Source: Verrucomicrobiota bacterium | Lineage (GTDB): Bacteria > Verrucomicrobiota > Verrucomicrobiia > CAIQCK01 | Assembly (NCBI GenBank): GCA_016235595.1 | Contig: JACRJX010000008.1 | Span: 475,115-539,114, forward strand | DNA: 64,000 nt | Direction: 5' to 3' | Part shown: piece by piece, positions 51,494 through 59,276 of the stretch | How positions within the stretch are numbered: the stretch's first letter is position 1 | How the letters are laid out: each line of letters begins with the position of its first letter | Program-made: the position numbers and the translations under genes | Notes under the pieces: model-generated | Told to the model about the DNA's origin: nothing | Databases searched by the model: none | What the model saw: the letters and a program-made list of their open reading frames with translations, nothing else

Positions 51494-52234
51494 TCACCTC
51501 GCCCAGTGTGGCAGGTGCTTCCACATGTCGCGAAGGTGGCGGTTGGCGTGCCCGTAATCGGGATGGTGTTCGGCCACGAGCTCCCAGAATCGCCGGGAGT
51601 GGTTCATCTCGGCCAGATGGCAGAGTTCGTGGACGAGCACATAGTCCGCAAGCTCCGGTGGCAGAAACAGCAGCTTCGCGTTGAGCGAGATCGTCTTGCG
51701 CCGTGAACAGCTTCCCCAGCGCGTCCGCTGTTGCCGCACGCTCACGCGCTGGCAGTAAAGCCCCGTTCGCTGGCCGATGGCGCGCACCCACGGCGGTAAA
51801 TGCGCACGCGCCTGTGTCGAGAGCCAGCGGGCCAGCGCTGCGCGGCAGGCTTTCTCGTTGCCGATGCGGCCGACGATTCGCAGGCAGTCCGCGCCGGCAT
51901 CGCGTATCGTCACGCGCCGCGAGGCTGTCTCAACGGCTTCCACCCGCCAGACGCGTCCGATGGCCGGCAGTTCGATCTGCGCCGGCAATTGCCACGGCTG
52001 GGGCGGGCCGAAAACTCTCAGGTGCGCCGCAAGACGGTCGAGCGCGGCGCGAATCCAGCGTTGCTTGCGCCGCAACACGTCCGGCACCACCGTTGGGTTG
52101 CAGCCTTTCGGCAGGACCACCTCCAGCCCGTGTTGCAGTGTCACGCGCAATCCCACGCAGCGGGCGCGGGAGCTTTCGCGCAGCCGGTAGGGAAACAGCG
52201 CGTCATGGCCGGCGGGATAGGATGGCGGTTGCAT
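51494..52234 (-). CDS. DUF45/YgjP-type zinc metalloprotease
   Basis: The 246-residue protein has HELCHLAEMNHSRRFWELV, the HExxH plus downstream His signature of the YgjP/SprT-related DUF45 family. It is preceded by the conserved RQQRTRWGSCSRRKTISLN segment and YVLVHELCHL. The family is a cytoplasmic metallopeptidase with unclear substrates, sometimes placed beside restriction systems. It follows the GH16-GH43-like gene by nine bases and is probably translated from the same message. No signal peptide, unlike the gene before it. Confidence 0.9.
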   Translation of the reverse strand: MQPPSYPAGHDALFPYRLRESSRARCVGLRVTLQHGLEVVLPKGCNPTVVPDVLRRKQRWIRAALDRLAAHLRVFGPPQPWQLPAQIELPAIGRVWRVEAVETASRRVTIRDAGADCLRIVGRIGNEKACRAALARWLSTQARAHLPPWVRAIGQRTGLYCQRVSVRQQRTRWGSCSRRKTISLNAKLLFLPPELADYVLVHELCHLAEMNHSRRFWELVAEHHPDYGHANRHLRDMWKHLPHWAR

Positions 52235-52243
52235 TGCGGGCGG

Positions 52244-53986
52244 TCAGCGGGCCGGCTCCAACGGTATCCGCACGTTGAAGGAATGCTCGCGCTTCTTGTC
52301 TTCGTCGCACGCGAACATCAGCACCACCGGCCGGCCATCTTCGAAATAAAGCTGCGGACGCTCCAGCGAATGGAGCTTCTGCTTCTGGCCGCCTTCCCAC
52401 GCGATTTCCGTCGTTGCCACGAGCGGATGGCTCGCCAGCTTCCAGTCGAAACCGTCATCGGACACGAACAACGCCGTGGATTTGCCCGCGCCGGTGAAAT
52501 GGCCCGCGTTGTCTTTCACGATTGCCCAGTAACGGCTGTCCGCCGACCAGATGAACGGGTCCTCGGCAGCGAAAGCAACGCCTTCCTTGGCAAACACCGG
52601 GTTCGGATATTTCTTGAACGGGCCGGTCGGCGAATCGCTCGTGGCCACGCAGTGGAGCACCGGCCCTCCGAACGGCAGCTTGTTCTTGTCGGCAACGGCC
52701 TTGTAGACCATGAGGTAGCCACCGCCGGGCCGCGCAGTGACGGACGGGTTGGTGCAGCAGAGCGCGTCCATGAAACCCGGCGTGGGCGCAACGAGCGGCT
52801 TGTCGGACCGTTTCCACGGCCCGTCGGGCGAGTCCGCGACGGCAACGCCGACGCGTTGATTGTTGCGGTGCGTCCAGTTCAACGTCTTCATCGCCGCGCC
52901 GTCGCCCGTGTTGCCCATATAGTAGAGGTAGTATTTCCTGCCGAACTTGTGGACGTTGGGATTGTGTGTGCAGAGGCCGTCCCAGAATTCCTTGCCGCGC
53001 GCGGGCAACGCCACGTCCTTGTGCTTGAACGGCCCGAGCGGCGTGTCACCCACGGCGTGCGCGACCTCCGAGTGTGTCACCCACGCGTAGTGGCCCAGCT
53101 TGCGCGGCCAGCGTGAGTAGAAGAGGTGGTACTTGCCATCGTCGCCTTTCACCATCGTGCCGCACCAGATGTAGTAATCGGGATCGCTGAACTTTGCCGC
53201 CGCCGGCACGGGCCGGAGCATGGCGTTGAAATCGAGACCGGCAGACGCCGGCTTTGCATCGCGCCGCTGATAGACGCGCACGTAATCCACGTCCATGCTC
53301 GTGCCATCAATCTTGTCGGTGACCTCACCGGCCCACTTGATGATCGCCGAGCTGAGCCAGACCGGCGCCGGGCCGCGAGCAATGGTATGGGTTTCACGGC
53401 GAATCTCCCTGCCGTCGAAATACCAGACCAGTTCCTTCTCACTCCACTCGAAGCCGTAAACGTGGAACTCCTTGGCGAGGTCGCAGCCTTCGGCACGCCA
53501 CTTCTGGCTCCTGGCCCAGTGCTTGCCGGACCAGTTGTGGATGTTCATGTTCACCCGGTCAGGCCAGTGGCCTTCGTTGATGTCCAGTTCGAACCGGCCC
53601 GGCGCGCCGCCCGGCAGGCGATTCATGATCCAGAACGAATTGTTCAGTCCCGTCGCCGCGCCATAGCGGTAGCGGCACTCGAAGTAACCGTAGCGAAACT
53701 GCCGCGTGGTCCACAGGCTGCCGGAGGTCCAATCCTGGCCGCCGCGTTTCTCCTTCTTGTTGAGCAGGCGGCAGAGGCCGTTCTCAACGATGACGTTCTC
53801 ACGCCATCGGCTGCAAAGGATGTGACCGCTGGGGCCGTTCTGAAAATCCCAGTTCTTGTCGAGATCGGCCGTCGTGCCGTTGAATTCGTCGGCAAAAACC
53901 AGCTCCCACTCCGCGCCTTTGGGCGGTTCCGCCCACGCAACGCCAGCAGCGATGACAAGAAAAAGCAGCGATATCCACCTGTTCAT
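52244..53986 (-). CDS. Secreted two-domain glycosidase: GH16-like plus GH43/117-like propeller
   Basis: From the ATG at 53986 the protein has 580 residues with a signal peptide (MNRWISLLFLVIAAGVAWA). The open frame extends to 54016. Residues 20-245 are a GH16 jelly roll; FELDINEGHW carries the ExDxxE catalytic triad intact (near 133-138). Residues 265-575 are a five-bladed propeller like GH43/GH117/GH32, with DDGKYHLFYSRW, FWDGLCTHNPNVHKF and YLYYMGN. GH16 enzymes cut beta-1,3, beta-1,4 or agarose-type glucans and galactans; the second domain likely trims side chains or terminal sugars. A single chain with both is uncommon, and the marine-type substrate is only a guess. Confidence 0.85.
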   Translation of the reverse strand: MNRWISLLFLVIAAGVAWAEPPKGAEWELVFADEFNGTTADLDKNWDFQNGPSGHILCSRWRENVIVENGLCRLLNKKEKRGGQDWTSGSLWTTRQFRYGYFECRYRYGAATGLNNSFWIMNRLPGGAPGRFELDINEGHWPDRVNMNIHNWSGKHWARSQKWRAEGCDLAKEFHVYGFEWSEKELVWYFDGREIRRETHTIARGPAPVWLSSAIIKWAGEVTDKIDGTSMDVDYVRVYQRRDAKPASAGLDFNAMLRPVPAAAKFSDPDYYIWCGTMVKGDDGKYHLFYSRWPRKLGHYAWVTHSEVAHAVGDTPLGPFKHKDVALPARGKEFWDGLCTHNPNVHKFGRKYYLYYMGNTGDGAAMKTLNWTHRNNQRVGVAVADSPDGPWKRSDKPLVAPTPGFMDALCCTNPSVTARPGGGYLMVYKAVADKNKLPFGGPVLHCVATSDSPTGPFKKYPNPVFAKEGVAFAAEDPFIWSADSRYWAIVKDNAGHFTGAGKSTALFVSDDGFDWKLASHPLVATTEIAWEGGQKQKLHSLERPQLYFEDGRPVVLMFACDEDKKREHSFNVRIPLEPAR

Positions 53987-54071
53987 TTTTGTTCCAGTGA
54001 AATACACACCCGCCACATCGAAAGCGAGGACAACCTGAAAACGTCAAAGACGTGCCGCGAATGTCGCCCGG

Positions 54072-54938
54072 CTACAGTTCGAGCGTCGTTCCTTCAGCAC
54101 AGGCGAAACACTCGACGTTGCTGCGGGCTGCGCGGATGCGTTCGCTACAGAACCCGACCTGTCGGTCGAGATCGTCGTCCGTGCGTTCGGGGTCGTGGTG
54201 AAAAAGACCGAGGCGTTTGACGCCGGCGGCGACGGCCAGGTCCACGGTGTCGGCATAGGTGGAGTGACCCCATCCACGGGTGATCTTGTATTCCGCATCG
54301 GTGTATTGCGCGTCATGGATGAGGAGATCGGCGCCGCGGCAAAACTCAACGTAGCCAGCGCGGTCCAGTCCGCCTTCGTGTTGGAAACCCAGCTCGTTGT
54401 CAGGGAAGAAGACGAAGGATTTTCCCTTCCCGGCAAACTTGAAACCGAAGCCGCCGTTGGGATGATTCATCGGTGCAGACGAGACGTCCATGCCGTCGAG
54501 GTGGCAGGGGCCAGGGTCTTGATGATGCTGTTCACAGCGAAAATCGAACCGTGCCTTCAGCAGGCTGAAGTCCACGGGAAAGAAGGGCGCTTCCATCTGG
54601 CGGCTGAGATACCGCTTGATGGAATCCTGCGCGTGCGGGCCGCCACAAAAAGTGATGTGGTAATCTGGAAAATATGCCGGATCGAAGAACGGGAAGCCGA
54701 CCAGATGATCCCAATGTGAGTGGGTGAAGAAGAAGCGGATGTTGAAGATCTTCTTCTCGCGCAACAACGCCTTGCCGAGCAGGCGCACACCGGAACCCGC
54801 GTCCACGACAACGGTCTGGCGCGCTGCCTCGCCCTCGGCAGTCCGTATTTCCACGCACGCCGTGTTGCCGCCGTAGCGCAATGTTGCCGGCCCCGGCGTT
54901 GCAATCGAACCTCGACAGCCCCATATCTTGATTTTCAC
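54072..54938 (-). CDS. MBL-fold metallo-hydrolase
   Basis: The 288-residue protein shows the metallo-beta-lactamase fold: GCRGSIATPGPATLRYGGNT (the start of the ZiPD/PdeM-like branch), THSHWDHLVGF (HxHxDH), LLIHDAQYTDAEY and FHHDPERTDDD. These features fit the phosphodiesterase-type group (cAMP or tRNA processing) but also bacterial homologues with unknown substrate. It starts 111 bases after the uptake-operon end on the same strand. No signal peptide. Metal ligands are present. Confidence 0.88.
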   Translation of the reverse strand: MKIKIWGCRGSIATPGPATLRYGGNTACVEIRTAEGEAARQTVVVDAGSGVRLLGKALLREKKIFNIRFFFTHSHWDHLVGFPFFDPAYFPDYHITFCGGPHAQDSIKRYLSRQMEAPFFPVDFSLLKARFDFRCEQHHQDPGPCHLDGMDVSSAPMNHPNGGFGFKFAGKGKSFVFFPDNELGFQHEGGLDRAGYVEFCRGADLLIHDAQYTDAEYKITRGWGHSTYADTVDLAVAAGVKRLGLFHHDPERTDDDLDRQVGFCSERIRAARSNVECFACAEGTTLEL

Positions 54939-55049
54939 GGCTTAATATAGTCGCTGATTCTACGGGTGTTCAACAAGCACTTCCATCGCGAACCGTATGC
55001 GTCCGGCTGCTCGCCAGAGAAGGTCTTTCAACACTTCTCACGCGGCATC

Positions 55050-56219
55050 CTATTCGAGACTGCACATCCAGGTCCCATCATAGGCAATGGGCATGAAAAG
55101 GTCATAGAATTCGCGCAAATTCTTTTCCGGGTTTGTATCTCCAAAAAGACCGGGGTAGCAGTATTTCGCGAGGGCGTGGATGCCTGAGAAAATTGTTGGC
55201 GAAACCGTGTTGTGGAAAACGCTGTAGAGCTTCCGGTTCTTGACGGCGGAAAGCAGATTCCATCCGGGGCGCTCCGTAAAACCTCGCAGCAGGCGGCGGG
55301 CGTCAGCCACGCTCACATCGTAGCCAAGCTGCATCGAACCGGGAGCCTTCCAGCGTGACCAGTTCTGTCCGGTGATCACAATGATGTCCGGGTCGGCCTT
55401 CAGAAGGGCCTCGGGGTTGATGGGTGCCATGCCCACGACCCGGCCGTCGGCGATATTGCGGACCTTCAGAGCTTGCAGGATTGCACCCCAGGACGTCTGT
55501 CGCTTGGAGGTGCCCACGTATCCGTAGCATTGCCCATATCCTTGCGGTCCAAGATGACCTGCTTCGAGATAGACTGACGGCGGCCGGGGAGCATGGCTTT
55601 CAATCCTGGAAACTGTCTGGCGTATCTGGTCGTTGATGAATCCCGCTATCGCGCGGGATCGTTCTTCTTTGCCCAGCACTTTTCCCAACAACAGAATACC
55701 GTTCTGGGGCCCCGTGAGAGGATCCGTGGACCCATCGAGATACACCACCGGCAGCCCGGCTGCATTCAGCTTCTCGATGTAGCGATAACCCCTGTCCAGC
55801 ATGAACTTGTCGGCGATTACGAGATCCAGTTGAAGCTGCGCAAGTTGCTCGACGTTGAGGCTGTCGGTGTAGACGCTGCCGGTAATCGTGATATCGCGCA
55901 ATTTCGGGAATCTCGCGACAAGGCGTTCATAAACCTGTACATCATCCATCTTGAGATCCGGCCCCCATGCCACCAGTTTCGCCGGCAGTTCCTCCCCGAG
56001 CAGCGAGGCCAACAGGTAGATGTCCTTGCTTCTCAGCAGCGCGATCCTTTTTACGTTCTTGGAAATCCACACCTTTCGTCCCGCCAAATCGGTGTGAAGG
56101 ATCTTGCCGTCGGTTGTCGCGGGATTTGTGCGCCAGGAGAGTTTGTTTGCGGCATACCACCCAGCGCCGGCGCACACGGCAATGACGACGATAATCGTGA
56201 GGATGGCGATTTTTTTCAT
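55050..56219 (-). CDS. Periplasmic substrate-binding protein of metal-chelate ABC importer
   Basis: The 389-residue protein has an N-terminal hydrophobic segment (IAILTIIVVIAVCAGAGWYA) that may be a signal or an uncleaved anchor; the lipobox is poor because the residue before Cys is Val. The body has the two-lobe FepB/BtuF pattern: DLAGRKVWISKNVKRIALL, QLQLDLVIADKFM, AGLPVVYLDG, PDIIVITGQNWSRWK and LYSVFHNTVS. It should hand a chelate to the FecCD permease. It begins 13 bases after the radical SAM gene, so it is part of that operon. The ligand is unknown. Confidence 0.88.
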   Translation of the reverse strand: MKKIAILTIIVVIAVCAGAGWYAANKLSWRTNPATTDGKILHTDLAGRKVWISKNVKRIALLRSKDIYLLASLLGEELPAKLVAWGPDLKMDDVQVYERLVARFPKLRDITITGSVYTDSLNVEQLAQLQLDLVIADKFMLDRGYRYIEKLNAAGLPVVYLDGSTDPLTGPQNGILLLGKVLGKEERSRAIAGFINDQIRQTVSRIESHAPRPPSVYLEAGHLGPQGYGQCYGYVGTSKRQTSWGAILQALKVRNIADGRVVGMAPINPEALLKADPDIIVITGQNWSRWKAPGSMQLGYDVSVADARRLLRGFTERPGWNLLSAVKNRKLYSVFHNTVSPTIFSGIHALAKYCYPGLFGDTNPEKNLREFYDLFMPIAYDGTWMCSLE

Positions 56220-56232
56220 TCAGCGCGACGCC

Positions 56233-57378
56233 TCAACATGCCACCCAGCAATGCGCATCCGGGTAAAGAAATAATCTCATGCTCGACGCTGCGACAAGCT
56301 CCGGCTGGCAATAGGTTGCCACGGGGCATGTCCTGCATTTCGCAAACTCTTTCTGGTTTTCGGACTGGTAGTGGGTCAAGCGGGCGTTATCGTCGAGCAA
56401 CTTCAGCGCAAGCGAGGATTCATACATCTTCTGGAATGAACCGCCCGGAAACGAACCCAGAGCCAACACATCCCGTTGAACAAACACCTTGCCAGTCGGC
56501 CGAAGCTGGAATGTGAGGCGATGGACCCCATTTGAAATATCCCCGCACAGCTCCTTGTATTCCTCCCAGCGGCCCAGTTCGTGGAACAATCGGGCAAACA
56601 TGAAATGCGACCGAATCAATTTGGCCCGAAAATCCCTGCCGCGATCTCCAACCGAATCCAGAAAACGAAGCGCATCCATCAGCAGGGAGCGATATTCCAC
56701 CGCCGTCAGCGATTGATTCCAAAGGTCGTCCGGATCCTCGGGTTTCGAAGGAGTGCCGGCGATGGAAGGATACCGGCCAGGCTCCGCTCGAATACCGACC
56801 TGAAGGATGACGTCTTCGAAGCCCTCTTCCAGCAGCAACTGCATCGTGTCCGCCAGTTGCGGGGCGTTGAAGCGCACGAGGATGATGAGCGCGATGACGT
56901 GAATGCCGGCGGCGCGAGCTTCTCGATAAGCCCGAAGCGTATTCTGGAAACTGCCCGATCTTCGAAGCGTGTCCTGGACCTGCTCAAGTCCGTCAATGGT
57001 CAACTGGCAGGCATCCACGCCCGACTTCTGGAACAACAGAATCTTTTCGTGCGGCACATCTCCGCGCGTCACCGTCTTGATCTGTTTCAAAAGCCCCTGC
57101 TTCCTGAACTCATGGGCGGCAGCGAGGGTCTTGGGAAAAGTTTCGGTGAACTCCGCCTGTCGTGGATAGAAGGCGATCGTCGCATCGCGGCCGTTATCGC
57201 GGGCGAATTGGACAAAGGACTGAAGCGCCTCCAGGCAACCGTCGAGTGGAAGGTCCGACGCGGGTTGTTTGTCCGCCGCAGAGCCACATCGTTTGCACGT
57301 GTAGTCGCATCGCGAGTTGATGAACCACTCCAGATGATAAGTTCCCCGCCGGGCGCTGGTGTGTTTGGTTTGTTTCAT
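56233..57378 (-). CDS. Radical SAM enzyme with partial SPASM-like C-terminus, in the uptake operon
   Basis: The 381-residue protein has the radical SAM CxxxCxxC cluster at C24, C28 and C31 (SRCDYTCKRCG) and the TIM-barrel pattern that follows (ACQLTIDGLEQVQDTLRRSG). Its C-terminus has CRTCPVATYC, a CX2CX5C of the SPASM type, plus CGDISNG and a last CWVAC. The Cys normally placed after the G-x-V strand is replaced (GKVFVQRD), so at most part of an auxiliary cluster can form. Such enzymes modify peptides or small molecules by radical chemistry. Its ATG overlaps the ABC ATPase stop by four bases (ATGA), so it is made with the importer. Substrate unknown; modification of the imported ligand or a RiPP-like peptide is only inference. 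Confidence 0.85.
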   Translation of the reverse strand: MKQTKHTSARRGTYHLEWFINSRCDYTCKRCGSAADKQPASDLPLDGCLEALQSFVQFARDNGRDATIAFYPRQAEFTETFPKTLAAAHEFRKQGLLKQIKTVTRGDVPHEKILLFQKSGVDACQLTIDGLEQVQDTLRRSGSFQNTLRAYREARAAGIHVIALIILVRFNAPQLADTMQLLLEEGFEDVILQVGIRAEPGRYPSIAGTPSKPEDPDDLWNQSLTAVEYRSLLMDALRFLDSVGDRGRDFRAKLIRSHFMFARLFHELGRWEEYKELCGDISNGVHRLTFQLRPTGKVFVQRDVLALGSFPGGSFQKMYESSLALKLLDDNARLTHYQSENQKEFAKCRTCPVATYCQPELVAASSMRLFLYPDAHCWVAC

Positions 57379-58151
57379 ATCGCGCGCGTCTTCAAACCCA
57401 CCGGCGTGACGAGGGGTCGGCCATCATCATCGACTGTCACACGGGCCGATACGTGATACACGGACGCAATCATCTCCTCGGTCAGAACGTCCCGCGGTGT
57501 GCCTGAGCATCTCACGCGTCCGTTTTCCAGAACATATACGGTATCAGCAATGCGAGCCGCCATGTTGATGTCGTGCACGGAAATGGCGGTGCTGAGGCCG
57601 CGAGAGACCGTCAGATCGCGGATGCGCGCGCAAATTTCGAACTGGTGCTGCAAGTCCAGGTTTGTGTTGGGTTCGTCGAGGAGAAGGACGGTTGGCTCGC
57701 GGGCCAAAGCCTGGGCGATGGCCACGAGTTGGGCCTGGCCGCCGCTGAGTTCTGTAATGTAACGTTCGCCCAGGTCGGCCAAACCGAACTCCTCCAGCAG
57801 CGTCTGCACCAACCGGGAATCTTCCGCGCTCACATGCCAGCGGAGCCGATGCACGCGTCCCAGCAGCACGGCTTCGAACACGGTCAGGACCGCGCGCGTG
57901 GACAGGGTTTGCGGCAGGTAACTGATGGCTTGTGTCAACTCGTCCGGTCGATACTTGTGGAGGTCGCGGTTTTCGAGCAGCACCTGGCCCGAGGGTTTGA
58001 GCAGACCGCAGAGGCATCGCAGGAGGGTGGATTTTCCCACGGCGTTAGGCCCGACGATGGCTGTGACACCCGGCCGGACAGCGATGTCAATGCCCTTGAG
58101 GACAGGCATGGAGCCATAGGCGAAGTGGAGTTGGAGTGCTTCCAGGATCAC
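57375..58151 (-). CDS. ABC transporter ATPase, FecE/BtuD type
   Basis: The 258-residue protein has Walker A GPNAVGKST, a Q-loop YLPQ, signature LSGGQ, Walker B VLLLDEP and a switch histidine region (AISVHDIN). It matches the metal-chelate and cobalamin importers. GTG at 58151 overlaps the permease stop (GTGA). It powers uptake through the FecCD protein next to it. Cytoplasmic. Confidence 0.95.
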   Translation of the reverse strand: MILEALQLHFAYGSMPVLKGIDIAVRPGVTAIVGPNAVGKSTLLRCLCGLLKPSGQVLLENRDLHKYRPDELTQAISYLPQTLSTRAVLTVFEAVLLGRVHRLRWHVSAEDSRLVQTLLEEFGLADLGERYITELSGGQAQLVAIAQALAREPTVLLLDEPNTNLDLQHQFEICARIRDLTVSRGLSTAISVHDINMAARIADTVYVLENGRVRCSGTPRDVLTEEMIASVYHVSARVTVDDDGRPLVTPVGLKTRAI

Positions 58152-59206
58152 CAGTAGGTCCTCTTTTTGCTGAGCACGATGACGATGAAGAACGGCACCC
58201 CAATGGCCGACGTGGCGATGCCGATGGGGAAAATCGCTCCTGCGATGACGAGCTTGCTGGCGATGGACGCAGCGGACAGGAGAAGTGCGCCTGTCAGGGC
58301 CGACAGCGGCATGAAGAATCGTTGGTCTTCGCCCACCATGATCCGCGCGAGGTGCGGCGCCACGAGGCCGATGAAGCCGATGGCACCCGCGAAACAGACG
58401 GCGGTGGCGGTAAGCACCGAGGTCAGGATCAGCGTCTGAAGACGGATCCGCTGGACATGGATTCCAAGACTGCGCGCGCGTTCATCGCCCAAGCGGAGCG
58501 CCGTAAGCTTCCACGCCTGCGTGGCGAAAACCGGCAGCACCAGCATCAGCACGAAGGCCAGGACGCCCAGCTTGGGCCAAGTGGCGCCCTGAAGGCTGCC
58601 GAACATCCAGAAGACGATCGCCTGCAACTGGTTCTCCGAGGCCACATATTGAAGGAACGTCAGCGCTGAATTGAACAGAAACAGCAGGGCCACGCCGCAG
58701 AGAATAATCGGATCCGTGGCACCTCGCTTCATCCGCCCCACGCCCCAGATGGCCAGCGAAGAAAGCATGGCAAACAAGAAGGCACCGGTGGGGATTGCGA
58801 GAAAACCCACCCAAGGAACAGCGCCGCATCCCAGCACGATCGCCAGCGCCGCGCCGAAGCCCGCCGCCGATGAGATGCCCAGCGTGTAGGGACTGGCCAG
58901 GGGGTTGTCCAATATGGTCTGCATCTCCGCGCCAGCCAGACCCAGCGCCGAACCGACCAGGAGCGCAAAAATTGCGATCGGCAGGCGAAAGGTCCAGACC
59001 ACCGTGCGATTGAGAGGAGTCGCGCCAGAGGGATCGAAAACCGCACCGAGGACATCCCGGATTGTCAGCATGGCCGGTCCGGTCATGACATCAACCAGAC
59101 ATGACAGCAACAACAGCACAGTCATCCCGGCAATCAGGAGCAACCGGCGTCGGCCCAAGCGACGGTACCCAGCGGCGGCGGATCGTGTTTGCGTGTCGTC
59201 AGTCAC
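58148..59206 (-). CDS. FecCD-type permease of metal-chelate ABC importer
   Basis: The 352-residue integral membrane protein has about nine to ten helices and the family's GSALGLAGAEMQTILDNPLASPYTLGISSAAGFGAAL segment, summarised here as the conserved region near residues 80-115. It starts with GTG at 59206. It forms the channel for a siderophore, haem or cobalamin. The ATPase follows with a four-base overlap, and the TonB receptor precedes it by 70 bases. Confidence 0.95.
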   Translation of the reverse strand: MTDDTQTRSAAAGYRRLGRRRLLLIAGMTVLLLLSCLVDVMTGPAMLTIRDVLGAVFDPSGATPLNRTVVWTFRLPIAIFALLVGSALGLAGAEMQTILDNPLASPYTLGISSAAGFGAALAIVLGCGAVPWVGFLAIPTGAFLFAMLSSLAIWGVGRMKRGATDPIILCGVALLFLFNSALTFLQYVASENQLQAIVFWMFGSLQGATWPKLGVLAFVLMLVLPVFATQAWKLTALRLGDERARSLGIHVQRIRLQTLILTSVLTATAVCFAGAIGFIGLVAPHLARIMVGEDQRFFMPLSALTGALLLSAASIASKLVIAGAIFPIGIATSAIGVPFFIVIVLSKKRTYW

Positions 59207-59276
59207 GGCAACGGTTCATGCGGCGGATATTCAAGGGCTTTAATTTGAACTAACATGAAGGCCAATCATACACGTT

